Assembly: GCA_964552465.1 (NCBI GenBank)
Contig: CAZKGR010000003.1
Span: 1-64,000, forward strand
DNA: 64,000 bases
Direction: 5' to 3'
From: BMS3BBIN04 sp964552465
Lineage (GTDB): Bacteria; Electryoneota; Electryoneia; Electryoneales; Electryoneaceae
This document shows positions 44,601-50,866 of this stretch, in pieces; position 1 is the first letter of the stretch, and every line of letters begins with the position of its first letter. The position numbers and the translations under genes were made by a program. The notes under the pieces were generated by a model. It was not told the origin of the DNA, made no database searches, and saw only the letters and a program-made list of their open reading frames with translations.

Positions 44601-45721
44601 AGCGTCTTGAGTCGATTGGTGTACTCGCTGGTGGTATCGCGCACGACTTCAACAACATTCTCTCAGCAGTGCTCGGAAATATTAGCATTGCACGCATGGT
44701 TCAAGACGATCCAAAGTTCATTGGCATGCGGCTTGAAGACGCTGAGAAAGCGACATTGCGCGCACGTGAGCTTACGCAACAGTTGCTCACGTTCTCAAAG
44801 GGCGGCCAGCCAGTACGTAAGGCAGCGGATCTTGTTGATCTGGTACGTGAATCAGCGGAATTCACTCTGCGTGGATCAAATGTTGCTTGCGAAATTGAGA
44901 TCGAGGAGAACCTGTGGCCTTCGGAAGTTGACGAGAATCAGATCAGTCGTGTGATCAACAACCTCGCAATCAATGCTAACCAGGCAATGCCGGATGGTGG
45001 CACATTGTGGTTGAGGGCCAAGAATTTCGATGTTACCAGCGATCTAGCACTGCCATTGACACCGGGTCGCTATGTTTTGATCGAAGTGAAAGACAATGGA
45101 CCGGGCATCCCGGAAGAAGTGTTACAACGCGTGTTTGACCCATTCTTCACAACCAAAACAAAGGGTTCGGGACTGGGCTTAGCAACATCCTTCTCAATCA
45201 TCCAGAAGCATGATGGACTGTTGACAGTTTCCTCTGAGATTGGAGATGGCACGAAATTCTCAATTTATCTCCCGGCTTCAGACAAAGCTATTGAAAAGGC
45301 AGAATATAGTCCGCCAATTCAGGGTACAGACACCGGACGTGTACTCGTTATGGACGACGAATTGTCAGTCCGCGAAGTTGCCGAAATCATGCTGGGGAAT
45401 ATTGGATTCGATGTCACTACAGTCGCTGATGGTGAGCAGGCGCTAAGAGTGTATGGCGAAGCCAAGGAATCAGGTGATCCGTTCGTGGTTGTCATAATGG
45501 ACCTCACGATCCCAGGTGGAATGGGTGGTGAGGAAACGATAGGAAAACTCAGGGAATATGATCCGAATGTCTGTGCGGTGGTCTCGAGCGGGTATTCCAA
45601 CGACCCGGTAATGGCGGATTATAAGGCGTATGGTTTCATGGGCGTGATGGCTAAACCCTATTTGGTTGATGATTTACAGCGCGTTTTGCATGAGGTTCTA
45701 CACCCGGTGGAGGCAAGTTAG
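41630..45721 (+). CDS. Hybrid histidine kinase with five PAS and two GAF domains
   Basis: The 1363-residue soluble sensor kinase has, in order, PAS (about 45-155), GAF (165-310), PAS (325-445), GAF (455-600), three PAS (610-995), the dimerisation/phosphoacceptor region with 'GGIAHDFNNILSAVLGN' (His about 1002), an HATPase domain ('NNLAINANQAMPDGG', 'VKDNGPGIPEEV', 'GSGLGLATSFSIIQKH'), and a C-terminal receiver ('VLVMDDELSVREVAEIML', 'VVIMDLTIPGGMGG'). No transmembrane helix is seen, so it senses cytosolic signals. I start it at GTG 41630, with GAGG six bases upstream. It is inserted between the large and small subunit genes of the mutase, on the same strand. Confidence 0.9.
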   Translation: MNTVKVEEKSNSKSLRSFIGRLSTLPANGSLEINTTTSDDVFFDAFQTHPSAQLLLALDSGQIMAANSAACSYYGYSHDDFITRSFADITNIPGANVSEMLGSFSGSKTGKYTMHHRLASGEIRDVTAYAQEMQLYGRGILWITVIDVSEESHHRRVRALLLDINEAASVADDINAFIGLVRDRLSDFLDTKNFYVALYDDAEDMYQFPYYADEEDPVPPSSAKLQGNITDYIRRTGRSLLVDQELEDQLTKMGEIKLIGAPSHIYLGVPLKTPYGVIGVLAVQHYQNPNAYKESDLDLLEFASGPIAVLIERLRAESALRDSEANFRTFIKENVQGIVFTDPNDMLLTVNREFLRIFEFGVEELIGRTNDMIVPDGMRDESDGLVTSVQEKRIIKLDTKRRTKSGTLVDVSIMGVPIHREDKHVGTYWVYRDLTDQRRSEMVQSVLYEITKAATTSGDLNGVMTIVHQQVSKLIDAANFFVCMFDEGTEQYYFPYFVDEEEHVDPEQRFTLRNSMTDFVRSHRSILLNTEEEVIQHTTRHGIRTYPPLPKSWLGVQLRRPDRTIGVIVIQSYRKANAYDNRDLELMEFVSSHVSSVIEHKREQVALMESEERHRALFNQSPVGVLLYDFDFIVTDCNERHAEIMGASSREELIGVSMLDMPRKDLLKQMERALNGITEYYEGPYTPKRLDEELWLSMSYSPYYGANREIIGGMIVVMDNTERHEAEQEAELQRAYQEQLFDGAPEAIVILDSELQVIRANPEFTDLFGYSNEEACHKYVADLIFADDFEKSQVEQLERLKLGVMVRVEETRCRRKDGSLVDVSMLGTPIVIDDEIVGLYAIYRDITRRKLANDELAAEKERLAITLASLGEGVITTDIGGRVTMINERAVKMTGWTDDHAIGQDFETVFPLREEQTGAVIESPVHRVIESGVHERWTRECVLFTRDGGQVLIVGSATPVHNPQDDVIGAVVVFRDVSQQRQMEEEVAKIERLESIGVLAGGIAHDFNNILSAVLGNISIARMVQDDPKFIGMRLEDAEKATLRARELTQQLLTFSKGGQPVRKAADLVDLVRESAEFTLRGSNVACEIEIEENLWPSEVDENQISRVINNLAINANQAMPDGGTLWLRAKNFDVTSDLALPLTPGRYVLIEVKDNGPGIPEEVLQRVFDPFFTTKTKGSGLGLATSFSIIQKHDGLLTVSSEIGDGTKFSIYLPASDKAIEKAEYSPPIQGTDTGRVLVMDDELSVREVAEIMLGNIGFDVTTVADGEQALRVYGEAKESGDPFVVVIMDLTIPGGMGGEETIGKLREYDPNVCAVVSSGYSNDPVMADYKAYGFMGVMAKPYLVDDLQRVLHEVLHPVEAS

Positions 45722-45830
45722 GGGATCTCAGTTCATATCATTCAGGCTGCGCGTTCGTCTCTTGGCGCAGACCCTTGTCGATAGCTACATTCCGGGACTT
45801 ACACCTGGGATTTTTTTATGAGGGGGTAAC

Positions 45831-46256
45831 ATGGAATCCCGTGACCCGGGAAACCGAAAAGTACGCGTAGTTTTGGCGAAACCCGGTCTTGATGGGCATG
45901 ACCGTGGCGCGAAAGTTTTGGCGGCTGCGTTTCGTGATGCTGGATTCGAGGTGATCTACCTCGGATTGAGGCAAACCTCGGAGAGTGTTGTCGAGGCAGC
46001 TTTGCAGGAAGATGCGGATGTAATTGCATTGTCCATTCTCTCAGGTGCACACATGACCCAGTTCCCCAAAACGCTTGCGGTGATGAAGGAGAAAGGGTTG
46101 GACGATGTGTTGCTGACAGGCGGCGGGATCATCCCTGAGGAAGACATTGCCAAGCTGATGGAGATGGGGGTGGGGCAGCTGTTTGGTCCGGGAACTCCAT
46201 TGAATGAACCGATCGAGTACATCCAGCGCTGGGTGAACGAGAATCGCGTGATGTAG
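45831..46256 (+). CDS. B12-binding small subunit of the acyl-CoA mutase
   Basis: The 141-residue cobalamin-binding domain has the base-off signature 'LAKPGLDGHDRGAKVLA' (DxHxxG, His ligand to cobalt), then 'SILSGAHMTQFPKTLAV', 'LLTGGGIIPEEDIAKL' and 'FGPGTPLNEPIEYI'. It pairs with the separately encoded catalytic subunit at 39761. Alone it cannot catalyse. GAGGGGG precedes the ATG at a normal distance. Separation from its catalytic partner by a 4.1-kb kinase gene is unusual. Relatives in split mutases such as IcmB or archaeal MCM have the same length. Confidence 0.94.
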   Translation: MESRDPGNRKVRVVLAKPGLDGHDRGAKVLAAAFRDAGFEVIYLGLRQTSESVVEAALQEDADVIALSILSGAHMTQFPKTLAVMKEKGLDDVLLTGGGIIPEEDIAKLMEMGVGQLFGPGTPLNEPIEYIQRWVNENRVM

Positions 46257-46363
46257 CTGTAATGTGTTGTGGTACGTAGAACCTTTTGAAGTGATGCATT
46301 CGTTGAATTTCATGCTTTCGACGTTATGCCTGCACTTTCGACTTTGCACTAAGAGGAGTTTTC

Positions 46364-47119
46364 ATGTCCGGCCACTCAAAATGGTCAACGATCAAGCGCA
46401 AGAAGGGTGCGGCTGATGCTGCCCGTGCACGCATATTTACCAAGTTGATCAAGGAAATCACGGTTGCTGCCCGTATGGGAGGTGGCGATCCTGATGCCAA
46501 CCCGCGTCTGCGTCTTGCAATTCAAAATGGCAAGGCAGCGAACATGCCGTTGCAGAATGTCGAACGTGCGATCAAGAAAGGCACCGGCGAACTCGAGGGC
46601 GTTGCGTACGAAGAAGTGACGTACGAGGGGTACGGTCCAGGCGGTGCGGCTGTGATTATTGAAGCCATTACAGATAATCGGAATCGCACAGTCAGCGAAA
46701 TTCGTCACATGTTCAGCAAGCTTGGCGGGAACCTGGCAGAATCCAACGCGGTCGCGTTCATGTTCGACCGAAAAGCGGTGGTGGAGCTTGAGCCCGGTGA
46801 GAAGACCGAAGACGAGATCATGGAAGCTGCGTTGGAAGCTGAAGCTGAAGATGTGGTCCAGGAAGATGACGGAACGTTTACAGTAACCGGTGACCCGGGA
46901 TCGCTGAATGATTTGCGTGATGCTTTGGACGGGCTGGGTGTGAACGTTACTTCCGCCGAAACATCGCTCATCCCACAGAATTACATGGATGTGGACGAGA
47001 AACATGCCTCGACGTTGATCAAGATGATGGAACAACTGGACGATCACGAGGACGTCCAGAAAGTCTACTCCAATTTCGACATCAGCGAAGACATCCTCGA
47101 GAAACTCGCTGGGGAATAG
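46364..47119 (+). CDS. yebC: YebC/PmpR-family protein
   Basis: The 251-residue protein is of the widely conserved YebC/TACO1 family: 'MSGHSKWSTIKRKKGAADAA' at the N terminus, 'RIFTKLIKEITVAARMGGGD', 'ITDNRNRTVSEIRHMFSKLG', 'VAFMFDRKAVVEL'. Members act as transcription regulators or in translation of hard-to-read (polyproline) messages. GAGGAG precedes the ATG. It usually sits near ruvC, but no Holliday-junction gene is nearby here. A palindromic GC-rich hairpin follows the stop. Confidence 0.96.
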   Translation: MSGHSKWSTIKRKKGAADAARARIFTKLIKEITVAARMGGGDPDANPRLRLAIQNGKAANMPLQNVERAIKKGTGELEGVAYEEVTYEGYGPGGAAVIIEAITDNRNRTVSEIRHMFSKLGGNLAESNAVAFMFDRKAVVELEPGEKTEDEIMEAALEAEAEDVVQEDDGTFTVTGDPGSLNDLRDALDGLGVNVTSAETSLIPQNYMDVDEKHASTLIKMMEQLDDHEDVQKVYSNFDISEDILEKLAGE

Positions 47120-47125
47120 GTGTCG

Positions 47126-47146
47126 CCCGGGTTCGCCGAACCCGGG
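47126..47146. repeat. CCCGGGTTC palindromic repeat, copy after yebC
   Basis: CCCGGGTTC and GAACCCGGG form a perfect 9-bp stem with a GCC loop, eight bases after the yebC stop. The same arms occur at 49123-49173 (with an insertion) and 50060-50080. It may terminate transcription, but the tail is not T-rich. Confidence 0.6.
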
Positions 47147-47224
47147 GAGTATTATCGTGACACGTTTGCAATGGCTGGTGATTATGCTATCATCAGCCAT
47201 TTTTGTTGTCGCTTGATTAATTCA

Positions 47225-48352
47225 CTATTTCACGTATTCAAGCCATTCCTTCATGCGCTCTTCAACCAGGTCATCCGCCACAGATCCGTCAAAGTAAATC
47301 CCCCACATGTCATTGTATTCTTCTACCGTGACAATCGCACGAAAGTTGATTCCACCCTTTGACCACTCGACAGAGTTGAACTTCAACCACTCCGGGTATT
47401 CCTGATCGCCGAACATGAGCTTGTTCATCACGATCCCGGAAACATGGTTGTTATCAGGGGTGTCGATCGTTAGTGAATCGACATGGGCGTCTGGCAGATG
47501 ATCTTCCTCGCTGCGCAGCAGATTTGGTGACACGTTTCTCAACCATGATTCCAGATCTTCGAGTTCATCACTACTCCAAATCAGATCATACCTCCAGTTT
47601 GCTGCGTGGGGTAGAACCCAGATACTTCCCCATTGATTCGCAGACACATTTTTCGGCTTCGCCGAATCGGAGCCAGGATACCGGGCCGCCCGCGTGTTTT
47701 CCGGGTAACGAATGGTTAAACCGAGGTCGTCAAAGTCTTTCTGTTTTGGAAGCAGGGTGGAGAGGTTGTTCACTTTGTCAGCATTTCCACCGGCTACCTG
47801 GATCATCGCGTCCTGCACGATTAACAATAGGGAGTCCGGTGTTTCACGGGCTACGTTGATATTAATGTCACCGATGTATCTGCGTCCGGATGCAACATCG
47901 TCCCAGACGATGAACCGTGTGCGTACCATGCCACTCATCAACATCGCTTCCGCCCAGTAGGCTTCCCTGCCATCCAGCAGGAACATGCCTTCTTCACCAG
48001 TCAGTTCGGAAGTGATCGCCATGTTCTGCCAGAAGCTGATGATCAGGTCGCGTGGGACATCGAGATTTAATTCGGGTGCATCTTCCAGGGGACGGACGTG
48101 CAGGAAGAACATCCACCAGCATTCATCTCCGACTTGAAAGCGACCCTGTGCTTGATCGCCTTCATTGATCAGCACTTTCGGATTCAGGCTCGAGGCTAGT
48201 GCAGCTATGTCAACGTCTGGGGGCGAATAATGTGTTACGGGCTGGGCGAATGCTAGTGAAACATGAAAGAGTGCAAGCAGTGTTGCCAGGACAACAATGA
48301 CAATGCAGCTTCTGGTTGACTGTAATGATGTTGACTTTTCAATGCCCTTCAT
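47225..48352 (-). CDS. Secreted hypothetical protein
   Basis: The 375-residue protein has a signal peptide after the ATG at 48352 ('CIVIVVLATLLALFHVSLAFA', 21 residues here split as CIVIVVLATLL and ALFHVSLAFA). GGGGGG lies upstream. Seventy-two further in-frame codons upstream run into the divergent promoter region and are rejected. The mature protein is beta-rich, with 'DVPRDLIISFWQNMAITSEL' and 'MKEWLEYVK' at its end. I do not recognise a family. It is probably periplasmic. It is convergent with yebC and divergent from a methyltransferase gene. Confidence 0.72.
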   Translation of the reverse strand: MKGIEKSTSLQSTRSCIVIVVLATLLALFHVSLAFAQPVTHYSPPDVDIAALASSLNPKVLINEGDQAQGRFQVGDECWWMFFLHVRPLEDAPELNLDVPRDLIISFWQNMAITSELTGEEGMFLLDGREAYWAEAMLMSGMVRTRFIVWDDVASGRRYIGDININVARETPDSLLLIVQDAMIQVAGGNADKVNNLSTLLPKQKDFDDLGLTIRYPENTRAARYPGSDSAKPKNVSANQWGSIWVLPHAANWRYDLIWSSDELEDLESWLRNVSPNLLRSEEDHLPDAHVDSLTIDTPDNNHVSGIVMNKLMFGDQEYPEWLKFNSVEWSKGGINFRAIVTVEEYNDMWGIYFDGSVADDLVEERMKEWLEYVK

Positions 48353-48495
48353 GATCACCCCCCTAATGGTCGATGTGGAAAACGAGAACAGAGTCACGTG
48401 CACCTTCAAACGTGATACACTGTGTGACTTGGATTTGACTATCTGGGTTTCACAACGCATCTTCCAAAACAAGTTTGGATGAAAGGGGAAAGCTG

Positions 48496-49113
48496 TTGAT
48501 CCAGCGTGAACACTGGGAAAAGGTTTACACGAAGAATCCGGCTGAAAAGCTCGGTTGGTATCTGCCACATCTGGAGACGTCGCTAGAGTGGATCCGGGAT
48601 ATAAAACTGCGCAAGGATGTGAACATCATCGATGTGGGAGGGGGAGCGTCCACCCTGGTCGATGATCTGCTGGACGATGGCTACCAATCGATAACAGTCG
48701 CTGATCTGTCGAGGAAAGCGTTGTCATTGTCGCAGGATCGGTTGGGTGACCGGGCATTTTCGGTGACCTGGCTGGCGGAAGACATCACAGCGTATCCGTT
48801 AGCGCAACGTCAATACGATCTCTGGCATGATCGCGCGGTGCTCCATTTCCTGACGACGCCAGAACTGTTTCAGCGCTATCGAAAGAACCTGCTGCGCGCG
48901 TTACGACCCGGCGGACACGTGATCATCGGAACGTTCTCGCTCGAAGCGCCCGCCAAATGCAGCGGCTTCACCGTGAAACGGTACAGCATGGATGAGCTGG
49001 AACGGAAGATGGGTGAGGAGTTTGAATTGCAGCGGCACGAGAAGTATCTGCACATCACACCCGGCGGAATCGAGCAGATGTATCTCTACTGCCACTTCCG
49101 CAAAACGGACTAG
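48496..49113 (+). CDS. Class I SAM-dependent methyltransferase (small-molecule type)
   Basis: The 205-residue protein has an N terminus 'REHWEKVYTKNPAEKLGWYL', motif I 'NIIDVGGGASTLVDDLLDDG', 'VADLSRKALSLSQDRLG', 'YDLWHDRAVLHFLT' and 'LRPGGHVIIGTFSLEAPAKC'. This set is typical of methyltransferases related to thiopurine or tellurite type enzymes; the substrate is not known. The start TTG at 48496 is preceded by AAAGGGG. Its stop is followed immediately by the left direct repeat of the toxin-antitoxin island. Confidence 0.86.
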   Translation: MIQREHWEKVYTKNPAEKLGWYLPHLETSLEWIRDIKLRKDVNIIDVGGGASTLVDDLLDDGYQSITVADLSRKALSLSQDRLGDRAFSVTWLAEDITAYPLAQRQYDLWHDRAVLHFLTTPELFQRYRKNLLRALRPGGHVIIGTFSLEAPAKCSGFTVKRYSMDELERKMGEEFELQRHEKYLHITPGGIEQMYLYCHFRKTD

Positions 49114-49293
49114 TCTATGTAGCCCGGGTTCGACCTGTCCGCCGAAGCTTCAGCGTAGGTGGATGAACCCGGGGAAGACTTTGACGCCATCCTGAACGTT
49201 TTTGTAAGGATCTCTCCTTACGATATGCCCCTGTTGGGAGTGACCAACAGGGTTTTGTTGTTTTGTTGGATGGGATTGCTGTGTAGGTTGATC
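49114..49293 (+). repeat. Left direct repeat of the toxin-antitoxin island
   Basis: About 180 bases matching, with gaps, the right copy at 50051-50256. Shared blocks run in order: TCTRTGTWGCCCGGGTTCG, GAACCCGGGGAAG, CATCCTGAACG, AAGGATCTCTC, TATGCCCCTGTYGGGAGTG, CCAACAGG, GCTGTGTA/GTTGTGTAA and TTGATC. The left copy carries an extra small hairpin with CCGCCGAAGCTT inside the CCCGGG arms. CCCTGTTGG-GAGTGA-CCAACAGGG then TTTTGTTGTTTT resembles a terminator for the preceding methyltransferase. Confidence 0.72.
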
Positions 49294-49307
49294 ACGACAT
49301 GAAACCC

Positions 49308-49326
49308 GAGGCTGAAGCCCCGGGCC
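49308..49326. repeat. Inverted partner repeat (left)
   Basis: GAGGCTGAAGCCCCGGGCC here is matched by the reverse complement of 50695-50713 (16 of 19 positions). The pair brackets the toxin-antitoxin genes and the AT-rich fragment. Confidence 0.55.
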
Positions 49327-49376
49327 ACCCGCCGGATTCCAGGTATTGATTTTGCCGCCATCCTTAAGGATCAGAG

Positions 49377-49405
49377 TTGATCATGACCAGAATACGGACT
49401 ATATT
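49377..49405 (+). promoter_or_regulatory. Promoter of the toxin-antitoxin genes
   Basis: TTGATC (49377-49382), a 17-base spacer, then TATATT (49400-49405): close to the sigma-70 consensus. The antitoxin ATG at 49427 is 22 bases downstream of the -10 box. An imperfect palindrome (GAC-TATATTATG-GTC) overlaps the -10 box and could be the autoregulatory operator. Confidence 0.6.
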
Positions 49406-49426
49406 ATGGTCAACATGGAGATCGCG

Positions 49427-49705
49427 ATGAAGCTAACCAACATCAAACCAGTGAGTTACCTGAAAGCGCACGCGTCTGAAATCCTGCGCAACCTGCCGGA
49501 GGCGGGTGGACCCATGGTTATTACGCAAAATGGGGAAGCGAAGGCGGTGCTTCAGGATGTGTCGACGTATGAACAGACCCAGGAAACCTTGGCATTGCTG
49601 AAGATTCTGGCGCTCGGGGATCGTCAGATTGATGAGGGGAAGACTGTCTCCATGGACGAAGCGTTCGAACAGATCCGTGCCAAACGGCGGAATCCTGAGG
49701 GGTAA
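49427..49705 (+). CDS. Type II antitoxin, Phd/YefM family
   Basis: The 92-residue antitoxin has the Phd/YefM N-terminal DNA-binding fold ('KPVSYLKAHASEILRNLPEA', 'PMVITQNGEAKAVLQDVSTY') and a toxin-neutralising tail ('MDEAFEQIRAKRRNPEG'). It should bind and inhibit the neighbouring RelE/ParE-like toxin and repress the operon. ATG 49427 has GGAG five bases upstream; upstream in-frame ATGs overlap the promoter. It precedes the toxin by three bases. The pair lies between large direct repeats. Confidence 0.9.
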   Translation: MKLTNIKPVSYLKAHASEILRNLPEAGGPMVITQNGEAKAVLQDVSTYEQTQETLALLKILALGDRQIDEGKTVSMDEAFEQIRAKRRNPEG

Positions 49706-49708
49706 ACG

Positions 49709-50044
49709 TTGGAGCGGAACCCAACTTACACCATCCACTTGACCGTCGACGCGCTCGCCGACCTCGACGACATTGACGATTATCTCTGCACGCATGTATC
49801 GGTGGATACTGCGGACTATGTGCTTGATCAGCTCAGAGCTGCGATGACTTCGTTGACATCATTCCCGGAGCGGAATCCGGTTCCAGACGAATTGCAGCTG
49901 CTTGGTGTCACCTCCTACCGACAGACACACTTCAAGCCATATCGGATCATCTACAAGATTGTGGGCCATGAGGTGGTCGTCGAACTGATCGCCGACGGTC
50001 GGCGGAATATGCAGGAGCTGCTGGCAAAGCGGTTGCTGGGATGA
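49709..50044 (+). CDS. Type II toxin, RelE/ParE family
   Basis: The 111-residue toxin has the RelE/ParE fold: 'YTIHLTVDALADLDDIDDYL', 'AMTSLTSFPERNPVPDEL', and the C-terminal 'YRQTHFKPYRIIYKIVGHEV' with 'VVELIADGRRNMQELL'. RelE-type members cleave ribosome-bound mRNA while ParE members poison gyrase; the sequence alone does not decide. TTG start at 49709 is preceded by GAGGGG. It immediately follows its antitoxin, and the right direct repeat begins seven bases after its stop. Confidence 0.9.
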   Translation: MERNPTYTIHLTVDALADLDDIDDYLCTHVSVDTADYVLDQLRAAMTSLTSFPERNPVPDELQLLGVTSYRQTHFKPYRIIYKIVGHEVVVELIADGRRNMQELLAKRLLG

Positions 50045-50050
50045 CGGGAT

Positions 50051-50256
50051 TCTGTGTTGCCCGGGTTCGTTGAACCCGGGGAAGCTTGGGATGTCATCCT
50101 GAGCGCAGCGAAGAGTATATCCTGAGCGAGGGTGTCATCCTGAACGTAGTGAAGGATCTCTCTTTTGACATGAGGTTGATGTTCCGTATGCCCCTGTCGG
50201 GAGTGCCCAACAGGACGTTGCTGTTTTGCTGGGCGGAATTGTTGTGTAATTTGATC
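50051..50256 (+). repeat. Right direct repeat of the toxin-antitoxin island
   Basis: Imperfect copy of 49114-49293, about 25 bases longer because of an extra CATCCTGAGCG block ('CATCCTGAGCGCAGCGAAGA', 'TCCTGAGCGAGGG', 'CATCCTGAACGTAGTGAAGG'). CCCGGGTTC at 50060-50068 and GAACCCGGG at 50072-50080 form the hairpin. The repeat ends with TTGATC, as does the left copy. Directly after it the truncated AT-rich gene fragment begins. Confidence 0.72.
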
Positions 50257-50630
50257 CTGACTTCGTCAGAGGTGGAGCTAATTTTTTCATAACATGGCCT
50301 GGATATATTATTTTTGCACCAGCATGGAACGGATATACATACTATGCTGACGTTGAAACTACGGTTGAGGCGATATCAACTCCAGAAGGTAGAAATATAG
50401 TCACGAAAGATTTGGACGTTTCTTATAAAGCACAGCATTCAGAATTTGATAGAACTTGGGTACAAGGTGTTGGTTGGGTAGGCTCCTATTTCACTATTTT
50501 CACTATTGTTCCTTTTATTGGTGGTTTCTTCAACATAACATATGACAATGATATTACTGCCGATTTTAATAGAAGAATAGTGTCGTCATATGGCCGGTAT
50601 ATCTCAAGGATAATTATCAAATCGCTGTAA
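50257..50630 (+). pseudogene. AT-rich C-terminal fragment of a putative lipoprotein
   Basis: From the edge of the right repeat an open frame without a start reads DPDFVRGGANFFITWPGYII, FAPAWNGYTYYADVETTVEA, ISTPEGRNIVTKDLDVSYKA, HSEFDRTWVQGVGW, then a hydrophobic VGSYFTIFTIVPFIGGFF and ends YGRYISRIIIKSL. The layout resembles C-terminal halves of Gram-negative lipoproteins with 'NFF-PG-I-F-P-WNG' and 'H-EFDR'. The N terminus and signal peptide are missing, exactly where the repeat begins. Local GC is markedly lower than in neighbouring genes. I call it a fragment of a foreign gene. A short residual frame from TTG 50412 could still be translated. Confidence 0.6.
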
Positions 50631-50866
50631 ATTAGATATTCTTGATATTATTCGTACCTTAACCCCTATAAGCGTAGTTAAAGCATCGGTTGGTGGCTCG
50701 GGGCTTCAGTCTTGAGTTTCCAATCTCGCATATGCCTGAAAAACACAAATCTACCAGATATGATGCTTGAAAGTTGCTGATCAAACCAATCACACTTCGT
50801 TTCTACGAAATCTGGTTACACAACCGTCAAGCTCTATACTCCCCGGCAGATGTATTCTGCGTCGGT
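50631..50866. other. Non-coding stretch beyond the AT-rich fragment
   Basis: No gene is seen. It contains the inverted partner GGCTCGGGGCTTCAGTCTT (50695-50713) of the repeat at 49308-49326 and is otherwise featureless up to the citrate lyase gene end. Confidence 0.6.
50695..50713. repeat. Inverted partner repeat (right)
   Basis: The reverse complement of this 19-base block, AAGACTGAAGCCCCGAGCC, matches 49308-49326 at 16 positions. The two copies lie outside the toxin-antitoxin genes and the AT-rich fragment. Confidence 0.5.

Noticed and set aside
45722..45830. Possible terminator before the B12-binding subunit gene (CCTGGGATTTTTTT)
   Set aside because: The T-run is not preceded by a proper stem, since CCGGG and CTGGG do not pair. 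I cannot support a terminator.
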